DNA of 48,898 nt from Fumia sp045121595 (GTDB lineage Bacteria; Bacillota; Clostridia; Oscillospirales; Ruminococcaceae): assembly GCA_045121595.1 (NCBI GenBank), contig JBGVGI010000098.1, positions 1 to 48,898 of the forward strand, read 5' to 3'. Below are positions 32,122-40,772 of the stretch, one piece after another (the first letter of the stretch is position 1; each line of letters opens with the position of its first letter). Below the pieces are notes generated by a model. That model was not told where the DNA came from. It ran no database searches and worked only from the letters and a program-made list of their open reading frames with translations. The position numbers and the translations under genes are program-made.

Positions 32122-33840
32122 ATGATAAGAAGATTTATAAAATACTATAAACCGCACAGAAAACTTTTCTTCTGGGATATGTTCTGTGCGCTTATCGTTG
32201 CGGTTGCAGACCTTTTTTACCCCGTAATCGCCAAAAATATGATAAACGATTACGTTCCCAACAAGAATTTAAGGCTTCTTATCGTATGGGGAATTGTTTT
32301 GCTTTTTATCTATACCTTAAAAGCAGGGCTTAACTATTTTATCCAGTATTACGGCCATATTGTCGGTGTTCGTATTCAGGCGGATATGAGAAGGGATATC
32401 TTCAAACGTCTGCAAAAGTTACCTCTTTCGTTCTTTGACGAAAACAAAACGGGTACCATTATGTCAAGAATTATAAACGACCTTATGGATATCTCGGAAC
32501 TTGCTCATCACGGCCCTGAGGATTTGTTTTTGTCTGTGGTACTTCTTATCGGCTCTTTTGTAATGCTTGCGACAATTAATTTGTCACTTACGATAATTGT
32601 ATTCTGTCTATTGCCGATTATTGTTTTCTTTACTGTTAAAATGCGTAGAAATATGCACGACGCTTTCCTAAAAACAAGGGAAAAAATCGGTGAAATCAAC
32701 GCAAGTTTAGAGAACTCTATTGCGGGTATCAGGGTTTCAAGAGCCTATAACTGCAGTGATCACGAAGAGAAAAAATTCAAAAAGTATAATGATGCTTTTC
32801 AGGCGGCCCGTGCGGCAGCATACAAGGTTATGGGAATATTTTTCTCGGGAATGTCTTTCTTTATGGACATTTTATACCTTGTTGTCCTTGTAGCGGGTGG
32901 ACTTTTCTTCTATTACGGAAAAATTGACGTCGGTGAATTTGCAGCATATCTTTTGTATATCAATATGTTCTTGAATCCCGTAAGGAAGCTTGTTTCTTTC
33001 TTTGAACAGTTCCAGAATGGTATGACAGGCTTTAAACGTTTTGAGGATATTATGAATGAAAGTGAAGAACCTGAAAACGAAAATGCAGTTGACGTTGAAA
33101 AGCTTGAGGGTGTTATTGATTTTGAAAACGTAAGCTTCAGTTATGCAAAAGATTCCGAAAAACTTGTTATTGATGACCTTTCAATGCATATCGAAAAAGG
33201 CAAAAAGGTGGCACTTGTCGGCCCGTCAGGTGGCGGTAAAACTACACTTTGCCATCTTATCCCGAGATTTTACGAAATTAATGAGGGTAAAATTTCTATT
33301 GATAACTACGATATTACTGAGCTCTCGAGAAATTCTCTCAGAAAAAATATCGGTATCGTTGCCCAGGAAGTTTTCCTTTTCACGGGTACTATTAAAGAAA
33401 ATATCGCTTACGGTAACCTTGATGCTACCGATGAGGAAATTATTGAGGCAGCTAAAAAGGCAAACATTCACGATTTTATCCTGACAACCGAGAACGGATA
33501 CGATACCTACGTCGGTGAGCGTGGTGTCAAGCTTTCGGGTGGTCAGAAACAGAGAATTTCTATCGCAAGAGCTTTCCTTAAAAATCCGCCTATTCTTATC
33601 TTAGATGAGGCGACTTCTGCTCTTGACAATGCAACCGAGATGCTTATTCAGGAATCTTTGGAAGAACTTTCTGTCGGCAGAACTTTGCTTGTTGTGGCAC
33701 ATAGACTTTCCACCATCAAGAATGCCGATGAGATTATCGTTATTACTGATAAGGGTATTGAAGAACGCGGAAACCACGAAGAACTTATTGAAAAAGACGG
33801 CATTTATGCCGAACTTTACAGATATCAGTTTAAAAATTAG
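32122..33840 (+). CDS. ABC exporter, fused permease and ATPase
   Basis: 572 residues, a half-transporter that must dimerise. The N-terminal six-helix transmembrane domain (about residues 1-310) includes FFDENKTGTIMSRIINDL, typical of MsbA/BmrA-like exporters. The ATPase has Walker A GPSGGGKTT, signature LSGGQKQRISIARAF, Walker B ILILDEATSALD and the H-loop in VVAHRLSTI. The substrate (lipid, peptide or drug) is open. Translation is probably coupled to the radical SAM gene upstream (2-bp gap), and the TIGR01212 gene follows after 8 bp, so the three form an operon. Confidence 0.95.
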   Translation: MIRRFIKYYKPHRKLFFWDMFCALIVAVADLFYPVIAKNMINDYVPNKNLRLLIVWGIVLLFIYTLKAGLNYFIQYYGHIVGVRIQADMRRDIFKRLQKLPLSFFDENKTGTIMSRIINDLMDISELAHHGPEDLFLSVVLLIGSFVMLATINLSLTIIVFCLLPIIVFFTVKMRRNMHDAFLKTREKIGEINASLENSIAGIRVSRAYNCSDHEEKKFKKYNDAFQAARAAAYKVMGIFFSGMSFFMDILYLVVLVAGGLFFYYGKIDVGEFAAYLLYINMFLNPVRKLVSFFEQFQNGMTGFKRFEDIMNESEEPENENAVDVEKLEGVIDFENVSFSYAKDSEKLVIDDLSMHIEKGKKVALVGPSGGGKTTLCHLIPRFYEINEGKISIDNYDITELSRNSLRKNIGIVAQEVFLFTGTIKENIAYGNLDATDEEIIEAAKKANIHDFILTTENGYDTYVGERGVKLSGGQKQRISIARAFLKNPPILILDEATSALDNATEMLIQESLEELSVGRTLLVVAHRLSTIKNADEIIVITDKGIEERGNHEELIEKDGIYAELYRYQFKN

Positions 33841-33848
33841 AGGAAAAT

Positions 33849-34796
33849 ATGAAACAAAATAATCCTTTTGAAAAAAGTCTTGCGAATAAGCGCTATTATA
33901 CCTGGGACTACCATTTGAAAGAAAAATTCGGGGGAAAGGTGTTTAAAGTTTCCCTTGACGGCGGTTTTTCCTGTCCGAATATCGACGGGACAAAAGGTAG
34001 TGGCGGTTGTACTTATTGCGCTTATTCCTTTAAAAGACAGACGCCGAATGATTTGCTCACACAGTTTAAAGAGGGTATTGACGCACTTCATAAAAAGTGG
34101 CCCGATGCCGATAAATATATCCCGTATTTTCAGGCGAATACTAACACCTATGCACCTTTAGAGGAACTGAAAGCCAAGTACGAAACTGTTTTGGCAGAAG
34201 ATGGGGTAGTGGGTTTGAGTATCGCCACAAGGGCAGACGCACTCGCTGACGATGTGCTTGACTACCTTGAAGAGATAAATAAAAAGACCTACCTCATTGT
34301 AGAGTTGGGTCTTCAGAGTATTCATGATGTAACGGCTAAACGCATAAACCGTGGTCACGAATACAGTTGTTTTCTGGAAGGTGTTAAAAAGCTTAACGAT
34401 AGAAATATCCCCGTTTGCGTTCATATTATAAACGGGCTTCCCGGTGAAAACTACGATATGATGATTGAAACGGTGAAAGAAGTTTCAAAGCTTAATATCC
34501 ACTGTATCAAAATTCATCTTTTGCATATTATCAAAGGAACGAAAATGGCAGAGGAATTTGTAAACGGCGAGTTTGAGGAAATGACACTTGATGATTACGT
34601 TAAAATAGTCTGCGACCAGCTTGAGCTTCTGCCACCTGACGTTGTGGTACAACGTGTTACGGGTGACGGACTTAAAGATAGTTTGATCGCCCCCTTATGG
34701 AGCCTTAAAAAATTCGTTGTTATGAACGAAATCGACAAAGAACTCAAAAGAAGAAATAGTTATCAGGGGAAATGTTATGGAATACAAAAACCGTAA
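33849..34796 (+). CDS. TIGR01212 family radical SAM protein (YtqA-like)
   Basis: 315 residues. The radical SAM cysteines are CPNIDGTKGSGGCTYC (C-x12-C-x2-C, the unusual wide spacing of this family). Other family features are VFKVSLDGGFSCPN, PYFQANTNTYAP, ELGLQSIHDVTAKRINRGH and VHIINGLPGE. Function is not established; a role in RNA or small-molecule modification is plausible because of resemblance to the Elp3 group. The ribosome site GAGGAAAA overlaps the stop of the exporter. The transposase gene overlaps its last 20 bp. Confidence 0.93.
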   Translation: MKQNNPFEKSLANKRYYTWDYHLKEKFGGKVFKVSLDGGFSCPNIDGTKGSGGCTYCAYSFKRQTPNDLLTQFKEGIDALHKKWPDADKYIPYFQANTNTYAPLEELKAKYETVLAEDGVVGLSIATRADALADDVLDYLEEINKKTYLIVELGLQSIHDVTAKRINRGHEYSCFLEGVKKLNDRNIPVCVHIINGLPGENYDMMIETVKEVSKLNIHCIKIHLLHIIKGTKMAEEFVNGEFEEMTLDDYVKIVCDQLELLPPDVVVQRVTGDGLKDSLIAPLWSLKKFVVMNEIDKELKRRNSYQGKCYGIQKP

Positions 34797-34891
34797 AAAT
34801 CCAAGATTAAAGGATTACGATTATTCTCAAAACGGGTGTTATTTTGTAACGATATGTACTGAGAATAGGCAGGAAATTTTGTCAGAGGTGC

Positions 34892-34916
34892 GTAGGGGCG
34901 GGGTTCTACTCCGCCC
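34892..34916 (+). repeat. REP-like hairpin, copy 1 (inside RAYT gene)
   Basis: GTAG then an 8-bp stem GGGCGGGG (34896-34903)/CTCCGCCC (34909-34916) with a 5-nt loop. It is read in frame as part of the transposase. Confidence 0.8.
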
Positions 34917-35041
34917 AATTGGCAAAATCGTTAAAAATGAAATATCTGAATTGATGAAACGATATGATGTTGAAATCAATCCATATGTTATAATGCCAGA
35001 TCATATTCATATGATTTTGAAAATTAATCACGACGTAAGAC

Positions 35042-35067
35042 GGGCAGAGCAGAGCCCTGCCCCTACG
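35042..35067 (-). repeat. REP-like hairpin, copy 2 (inside RAYT gene, inverted)
   Basis: Read on the minus strand: CGTAG then GGGCAGGG, 5-nt loop, CTCTGCCC. Layout and sequence match copy 1, with G-C replaced by A-T at the fifth pair of the stem (compensatory change). Confidence 0.8.
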
Positions 35068-35251
35068 ATAGGTGATATTATATGTACCTTCAAGTCATTG
35101 ACAACAAAAATTTCAAACAAATGTGATAATTGTTCGGGCCGTAAAATCTGGCAAAGAAATTATTACGACCACATTATCCGCGATGAGGAAGATTATATAA
35201 CAAGATGTAATTACATTGAAAACAATCCATTAAAATACATGGTTGAAAAAG

Positions 35252-35287
35252 AAAAATCAGAAACCGAATAACGGTTTCTGATTTTTG
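35252..35287. terminator. Bidirectional terminator, RAYT/lysA
   Basis: AAAAATCAGAAACCG/CGGTTTCTGATTTTT, 15 bp, with the transposase stop codon in the loop and the lysA stop next to it. Confidence 0.9.
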
Positions 35288-36577
35288 TTATATATCATTT
35301 CTTATAAGTTCTTCTAATTGTTCGCCTTTGACGATTATTCTTGACTTGCCGTCTTTTACCATTATAACAGGTGGTGTGAGGTTTCTGTTATAATGTGAAG
35401 CCATCGAGTAATGGTATGCACCCGTTGAGAAAACTGCTAAAGTATCTCTAACTTTCGGTGTGGGGAGCTTAATATTCTCGCCTAAAAGGTCACCACTTTC
35501 GCAACATTTTCCTGCGATGGTAAATTCACCGTCAACAGTATCATTCACTCTGTTTGCGAGTACCATATCGTACTCTGCCTGATACAGGGCAACCCTCGGG
35601 TTTTCGTACATACCGCCGTCAACCGACACATAGGTGCGGATATTGGGGATAGTTTTAACAGAGCCAACTGTATAAAGGGTGGTACCTGCTTCGCCCACAA
35701 TGGAACGACCCGGTTCAATGATAATAAAGGGGCAGGGGAGAGAATATTCTTCTGCCTTTTCCTTGATAGTAATCGATACTTTTTCCATATAGTTTTCATA
35801 AGGAATGGGGGTGTCTTCATCGGTGTATCGGATACCGAATCCACCACCTAAGTTAAGGTCTTTTACAGTAAAGCCCGTTTCCTTTTTGATATCGGATAAA
35901 AACTTCATCATAACGTTTGCGGTGGTTACGAAAGGTTCTGTATCAAAAATTTGCGAACCAATGTGGCAATGAAGACCGAGAAGATTGATGTTATCATAAG
36001 TAAGAGCCTTTTTAACGGCGTCCATTGCTTCGCCTGTTTCAAGAGCAAAGCCAAACTTTGAGTCAATCTGTCCCGTCATAATAAATGAATGAGTATGAGC
36101 ATCAACACCCGGTTTGATACGGAAAAGGATATTTGCTTTTTTGCCTTCTTTTTTTGCGAGGTCGTTTAAAAGCTCAAGCTCGGAAAGGTTGTCAACGACA
36201 ATTCTGCCAACCCCTGAAGATAAAGCCATCAAAAGCTCACGGGGGGATTTATTGTTTCCGTGAAAGCAGATTTTTTCTGCGGGGAAGTTGACAGAAAGAG
36301 CAGTGAAAAGCTCACCTTCCGAAACAACGTCGATGCCTAAACCTTCAGCATTTGCAATTCTGTAAATTTCTTTGCAGGAAAAGGCCTTTGAAGCGTAGCA
36401 AACTAACCCCTTGCCGTCATAGTATTTGTCAACGGAGGTTTTGTAGTCACGCATAGCTTTTCTTATTTTATTTTCTTCCATTACGTAAAGAGGTGTGCCG
36501 TACTCTTTTGCAAGGGTAACGGCGTCAATACTATCAATAAGCAAATGGTTTTCGCAAACGGGGAGATTTCTGTTCAT
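35288..36577 (-). CDS. lysA: Diaminopimelate decarboxylase
   Basis: PLP enzyme that makes L-lysine from meso-diaminopimelate. The PLP lysine is in VCYASKAFSC (about residue 61). The fold-III barrel motifs LLGLHCHIGSQIF and DLNLGGGFGIRY are present, and the partner-subunit cysteine is in GKCCESGDLLGE. The length of 429 is normal. It is the third gene of the minus-strand lon-ysxC-lysA operon; the gap to ysxC is 12 bp. Confidence 0.97.
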   Translation of the reverse strand: MNRNLPVCENHLLIDSIDAVTLAKEYGTPLYVMEENKIRKAMRDYKTSVDKYYDGKGLVCYASKAFSCKEIYRIANAEGLGIDVVSEGELFTALSVNFPAEKICFHGNNKSPRELLMALSSGVGRIVVDNLSELELLNDLAKKEGKKANILFRIKPGVDAHTHSFIMTGQIDSKFGFALETGEAMDAVKKALTYDNINLLGLHCHIGSQIFDTEPFVTTANVMMKFLSDIKKETGFTVKDLNLGGGFGIRYTDEDTPIPYENYMEKVSITIKEKAEEYSLPCPFIIIEPGRSIVGEAGTTLYTVGSVKTIPNIRTYVSVDGGMYENPRVALYQAEYDMVLANRVNDTVDGEFTIAGKCCESGDLLGENIKLPTPKVRDTLAVFSTGAYHYSMASHYNRNLTPPVIMVKDGKSRIIVKGEQLEELIRNDI

Positions 36578-36589
36578 TAAAATTCATTC

Positions 36590-37177
36590 CTATTCTGCAA
36601 TTTCTTCGATAATTTCTTTTAATGCGTCAACACCTTCACCCGTTTCGGAAGAAAAGGGGATGATTGTAATATCTTCACCACAAGGGAGTTCCGATTCAAT
36701 AAGAGAAAGGCGTTTTGCACGTTCGGATTTATTCAGTTTATCCATCTTTGTCATAACGACGATAAATGGTTTTTCGGTTTCGATAAGGTAGTCTACCATA
36801 TCAATATCAAGCTTTGTAGTGGGGTGACGGCTATCAACTAACAGTACCACGAGTTCAAGATTTCTTTCCTCGTCGTTAAGATAACCTTCGATAAGTTCTG
36901 CCCAACGGATTTTCTCGGTTTTTGCAACCTTTGCATAACCGTAACCGGGTAAGTCAACGATGTTAATGGTGTTATCAAGGTTATAAAAGTTGATTGTAGC
37001 AGTTTTGCCGGGAACGGCACTGACACGTGCTAAACCTTTTCTGTTAAAAAGCTTGTTGATAAGAGAGGATTTTCCGACGTTGGACCTTCCTGCAAATGCA
37101 ATCTCGATTTTATCTGAGACGGGAATTTGCTTTAAAAGTCCGTACGACGCCAGAAAAGATACGTTATGATAATTCAT
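36590..37177 (-). CDS. ysxC: Ribosome biogenesis GTP-binding protein YsxC/EngB
   Basis: 195 residues. GTPase motifs are G1 GRSNVGKSS, G3 DLPGYG, G4 TKMDKLNK and G5-like PFSSETGEG. The FAGRSNVGKSSLIN and KTATINFYN segments are typical of EngB/YsxC, which assists late 50S assembly. Its start overlaps the end of lon by 14 bp; AAAGGA lies at the correct distance on the minus strand. The lon-ysxC pair is conserved in Firmicutes. Confidence 0.97.
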   Translation of the reverse strand: MNYHNVSFLASYGLLKQIPVSDKIEIAFAGRSNVGKSSLINKLFNRKGLARVSAVPGKTATINFYNLDNTINIVDLPGYGYAKVAKTEKIRWAELIEGYLNDEERNLELVVLLVDSRHPTTKLDIDMVDYLIETEKPFIVVMTKMDKLNKSERAKRLSLIESELPCGEDITIIPFSSETGEGVDALKEIIEEIAE

Positions 37178-39581
37178 AAGTTTTCCTTTCGTTATACGTG
37201 TTTTCGATATTCGGAATTGTAACAGATGGTTTTGAGATACTTGGCTTGTGAGCTAAAGCTCCGTCAAGCACTTCGCTTATATGCGTTACAGGTACGAAAA
37301 CCACGTTTTCTTTTACAACGGGGTCAACTTCTTCTAAATCCTTTTTGTTGTCAAAGGGGATAAAGACTTTCTTAACTCCGTTTTTATATGCCGCCATTGA
37401 TTTTTCTTTAAGTCCACCGATGGGCAATACTTTACCTCTTAAGGTAATTTCGCCCGTCATTGCAACGTCTTTTCTGACGGGGATACCCGAAAGCGTTGAA
37501 ACCAAGGACGTAACCATCGTAACACCTGCAGAGGGTCCGTCTTTGGGAACGGCACCTTCGGGTGCGTGGATATGGATATCGTTTTCTTTGTAAAAATCAG
37601 GGTTTATACCATAGCTTTCAGCGATACTGCGAACGTAACTTACTGCAATTTCAGCAGATTCTTTCATAACGTCGCCAAGCTGACCCGTGATTTTGATTTT
37701 ACCCGTACCTCTTAAAGCGGTCGACTCAATTTCCATAATTTCGCCACCGACAGATGTCCAGGCAAGACCTGTTACGACGCCTATTTCATCAGTCTTTCTT
37801 ATATCATCTTTGAGATAACGGACAATTCCCATTACTTCTTTCAAGGTTTTTTCGGAAACTGTGAAAGAAGTAATTTTTTCTTCGACGATGTTTTTGGCAA
37901 TTTTTCTGCAGATAGATGCGATTTCACGTTCTAAGGTGCGGACACCTGCTTCTTTTGTATAACCGTCGATAAGTGCGTAGATGCCGTCTTTTGTGAATTT
38001 AAGCTGTTTTTTATCAAGACCGTGGCGTTTAATCTGTTTCGGGATAAGGTGATTTTTTGCAATATTTAATTTTTCTTCTCTTGTGTAGCTTCCCATCTCG
38101 ATAATTTCCATACGGTCAAATAAAGGCCTCGGAATATTACCGATATCGTTTGCAGTTGTGATAAATAAAACTTCACTCAAATCAAAGGGTACTTCAAGAT
38201 AATGGTCCCTGAAAGCAACGTTTTGCTCACTGTCTAAAACTTCAAGCATAGCAGAGGAGGGGTCACCTTTATAATCGTTGCTCATTTTGTCGATTTCATC
38301 AAGCAAAATGAGAGGATTTTTAGTTCCCGCAATTTTCATAGCGTTTATGATGCGTCCTGGCATTGAACCTAAGTAAGTCTTTCTGTGACCTCTTATTTCA
38401 GCTTCATCACGGACACCGCCGAGAGAAATTCTTACGTATTTGCGGTTTAAGGATTCGGCTATTGATTTTGCAATAGAGGTTTTGCCGACACCGGGAGGAC
38501 CTGCAAGACAGATAATCTGCCCTTTGATATCAGGGGCAAGTTTTCTTACTGCAATAAGTTCCAAAATTCTTTCTTTAACCTTTTGCATACCGTAATGATC
38601 ACGGCTTAAGATGCGTTCAGCACGGGTCACGTCGGCTCTTTCTTTTGAAACTGCATCCCAGGGGAGTTCAAGACAGGTCTCAATATAAGTTCTTATAACC
38701 TGACCTTCCTGAGACTGCTGAGGTGTGCGGTAAAGACGGTCGCACTCTTTTAAAAGCTTATCCTTGGTTTCATCAGGCATATTTTTAAAGCTCATAATTT
38801 TATCGGTGAATTCTGAGGATTCTTCCTGGGGAGTTTCGAATTCACCAAGCTCTTCGGAAATTACCTTCATCTGTTCACGGAGGAAATAGTCGCGTTGATT
38901 TTTATCCATCTGCTCTTTTACCTGAGCATAAATATCGTGTTCCCAACCGAGAATAGTAGCTTCATGCTGAAGAATTTCCACAAGCATCTGAAGTCTCGGG
39001 AAGAGATGTTTTTCTTCTAAGAGTGCCTGTTTTTCTTCAACGGGTAAAACGATATTCTGAACGATTTTGTCAAAAAGTCCTTTCGGAGTTTTCTGCGAAA
39101 GAACGCTTTCGATAATTTCTTTGGGCATTTTTGGGATAAGGTCGCAATACTGCTCAAAGGAATCGGTAACGGCTCTTACCATTGCTTCTTCCTCTTCGGG
39201 AGAAACTTTAGTAAGACGTGATTCTGCAATAGGTTTAACGGTGCATTCCATAAAAGGAGAAAGTGAAGGAATATCAATCACAGATGCTTTATACACACCT
39301 TCAACCATTATGCGAAGTCCGTTGTTATTACTGTTTAAAAGCTGAACGATTTTTGCTACGACACCAACTTTATAGAGGTCTTTTCTGTCGGGGTCTTCTA
39401 TCATATAGTCTTTTTGTGCAACAAGGAAAATAAGCTGATTAACCTTCATTGCTTCTTTTATTGCAAGTATTGATTTTTCTCTTCCCACGTCAAAATGCAT
39501 AGTCATTTTCGGGAACATTACTATTCCACGCATGGCAATTGTAGGAAGTGTTACGATTTCAGGTTTATTTATAGTGCTCAT
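37164..39581 (-). CDS. lon: ATP-dependent protease La (Lon)
   Basis: 805 residues from ATG 39581, which follows AAGGAGC on the minus strand; upstream in-frame ATGs would add residues that do not belong to Lon. The N-terminal LonN substrate domain opens with LPTIAMRGIVMFPKMTMHF. The AAA+ module has Walker A GPPGVGKTS (near residue 355) and Walker B LILLDEIDKM. The C-terminal Ser-Lys protease has the catalytic Ser in PKDGPSAGVTM and the Lys in GGLKEKSMAAYKNG. It degrades misfolded and regulatory proteins. First gene of the operon with ysxC and lysA. Confidence 0.97.
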   Translation of the reverse strand: MSTINKPEIVTLPTIAMRGIVMFPKMTMHFDVGREKSILAIKEAMKVNQLIFLVAQKDYMIEDPDRKDLYKVGVVAKIVQLLNSNNNGLRIMVEGVYKASVIDIPSLSPFMECTVKPIAESRLTKVSPEEEEAMVRAVTDSFEQYCDLIPKMPKEIIESVLSQKTPKGLFDKIVQNIVLPVEEKQALLEEKHLFPRLQMLVEILQHEATILGWEHDIYAQVKEQMDKNQRDYFLREQMKVISEELGEFETPQEESSEFTDKIMSFKNMPDETKDKLLKECDRLYRTPQQSQEGQVIRTYIETCLELPWDAVSKERADVTRAERILSRDHYGMQKVKERILELIAVRKLAPDIKGQIICLAGPPGVGKTSIAKSIAESLNRKYVRISLGGVRDEAEIRGHRKTYLGSMPGRIINAMKIAGTKNPLILLDEIDKMSNDYKGDPSSAMLEVLDSEQNVAFRDHYLEVPFDLSEVLFITTANDIGNIPRPLFDRMEIIEMGSYTREEKLNIAKNHLIPKQIKRHGLDKKQLKFTKDGIYALIDGYTKEAGVRTLEREIASICRKIAKNIVEEKITSFTVSEKTLKEVMGIVRYLKDDIRKTDEIGVVTGLAWTSVGGEIMEIESTALRGTGKIKITGQLGDVMKESAEIAVSYVRSIAESYGINPDFYKENDIHIHAPEGAVPKDGPSAGVTMVTSLVSTLSGIPVRKDVAMTGEITLRGKVLPIGGLKEKSMAAYKNGVKKVFIPFDNKKDLEEVDPVVKENVVFVPVTHISEVLDGALAHKPSISKPSVTIPNIENTYNERKTYELS

Positions 39582-39615
39582 ATAAGCTCCTTCTTTTAAA
39601 AAAGTATACGAAATC

Positions 39616-39644
39616 ATTATACTAAAAAATTCTTGTTTTTGCAA
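39616..39644 (-). promoter_or_regulatory. lon: Promoter of the lon operon
   Basis: On the minus strand: TTGCAA (39644-39639), 17 bp, TATAAT (39621-39616). No HrcA (CIRCE) or CtsR site is evident. Confidence 0.78.
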
Positions 39645-39845
39645 TAGTTAAATTGTAAACAGATGCAGGAAATACAAGCTTTTTTTGTCAATATTTACCT
39701 GATTTTTTTAAAAGGGGACAAAAAGAAAAACTGCACATAATATAAGGTAGAAAAATTTCAGAAAAGCTTAAAAGGTGACGAAAGTCTTTAAATAGCCTTT
39801 TTAATAAACTTTTCTGTTCAGATAAATTGAAAGGAAGGTAATAAT

Positions 39846-39992
39846 ATGGAAGAGAAAAACGTCATTAAAAAAAGCAGTATTTTAAGCTCTATTATTCATC
39901 CTAAACCGAGCAACACAGACCCTGAAGGAAGTTATACGGGTTTTCCCGTTTTCGAGGATGAAGTACCTGTTCAGGATGCAGACGATTTGTAA
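39846..39992 (+). CDS. Small conserved clostridial protein, 48 residues
   Basis: ATG 39846 follows AAGGAAGG and the frame runs 48 residues, ending VPVQDADDL. The middle part DPEGSYTGFPVFEDEVPVQD is a pattern I know from many short clostridial proteins (GSYTG then a Pro-rich acidic stretch then PVQDADDL), so I take it as a real gene. No transmembrane segment is present, and it is acidic at the C terminus. Function unknown. It sits between divergent lon and the sugar isomerase pair and is closed by its own terminator. Confidence 0.8.
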   Translation: MEEKNVIKKSSILSSIIHPKPSNTDPEGSYTGFPVFEDEVPVQDADDL

Positions 39993-39993
39993 A

Positions 39994-40023
39994 AAAAGCG
40001 GTGTCTTGTGACACCGCTTTTTT
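39994..40023. terminator. Bidirectional terminator
   Basis: AAAAAGCGGTGTC/GACACCGCTTTTT with a TTGT loop. Confidence 0.9.
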
Positions 40024-40024
40024 G

Positions 40025-40768
40025 TTAAAATCCTCTTGATTTTAAGTATTCATAACTTCTTTTAAGGCAGTCGAATGGGTTTTTTCCATAACAGTCGTCC
40101 TGTTCAACGAGCATATACTCAGTTCCTGCTACTTCAGCTTTTTCAAATACTCTGTCAAAGTTTATGTTGCCTTCGCCTAAAACTGCCATCTGTCTTTTAG
40201 CGTCGTGGTCTTTCAAGTGAATGCAAGGTACTCTGCCTTTTAAGTATTCAAGCCAGTAAGCGGGGTCACCGCCTGCAGTCTGTACCCAGTAGGTATCAAG
40301 GGTGAATCCCATCTCGTCTGGGGCGAAATTTTCTGCCAAGCTTTCCATAACAGTTTTGCCGTCAAACTTTTTAAACTCGTTATTGTGGTTATGATACATA
40401 AGATATTTGCCGTTTTCTTTGAGTGCTTTCGCAACGGGTTTAAGTTCTGTGACAAACTTGTCAACCTGAGAATCTTCTTTTGTGAAATCGTAAAAGCCAA
40501 GGCCTACGTATTTGCAGTTAAAAACGTCGTGATTTTTTGCTACCTGTTCAGCATCAGCTATCATTTTATCGAGTGGGGAGTGTGTTATAACACACTGAAG
40601 TCCATTTTTTAAAAGCTCTGCTTTAAGCCATTCGGGCTCATAAGCGCAAGTACCCGAAATCTGTACGTATTTATAGCCGATATCGGCTACCTTTTTAAGA
40701 CTTTCGGAAAAATCATCAAGTGTCCCACAAAAATCGCGGATTGTAAAAAACTGTGCACCTATTTTCAT
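40025..40768 (-). CDS. Sugar phosphate isomerase/epimerase, TIM barrel
   Basis: 247 residues of the AP-endonuclease-2/xylose-isomerase-like superfamily. It opens MKIGAQFFTIRDF, and likely metal ligands are in YHNHNNEF, TLDTYWVQ, IHLKDHDAKR and LVEQDDCYG. Members isomerise or epimerise sugars and inositol derivatives; the substrate is open. It starts 4 bp downstream of the related gene at 40773-41615, and both are divergent from an AraC regulator. Confidence 0.88.
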   Translation of the reverse strand: MKIGAQFFTIRDFCGTLDDFSESLKKVADIGYKYVQISGTCAYEPEWLKAELLKNGLQCVITHSPLDKMIADAEQVAKNHDVFNCKYVGLGFYDFTKEDSQVDKFVTELKPVAKALKENGKYLMYHNHNNEFKKFDGKTVMESLAENFAPDEMGFTLDTYWVQTAGGDPAYWLEYLKGRVPCIHLKDHDAKRQMAVLGEGNINFDRVFEKAEVAGTEYMLVEQDDCYGKNPFDCLKRSYEYLKSRGF

Positions 40769-40772
40769 AATA

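Larger units (their letters stand above)
34777..35271 (+). mobile_element. REP-associated tyrosine transposase (RAYT, IS200-like) with internal REP-like hairpins
   Basis: A single reading frame of 164 residues. It is an HUH-type Y1 transposase: the metal-binding HUH is MPDHIHMIL, and the likely nucleophile is a Tyr in RNYYDHIIRDEEDYI. NGCYFVTICTENR near the start and YIENNPLKY near the end are typical of the RAYT (TnpA_REP) group, which acts on short palindromic REP sequences and is usually single-copy rather than a selfish IS. The ATG at 34777 has AGGGGA upstream and lies inside the end of the radical SAM gene, so it is inserted tightly behind it. Two REP-like hairpins lie within the coding frame (see separate entries). 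No left or right IS ends are seen. Confidence 0.88.
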
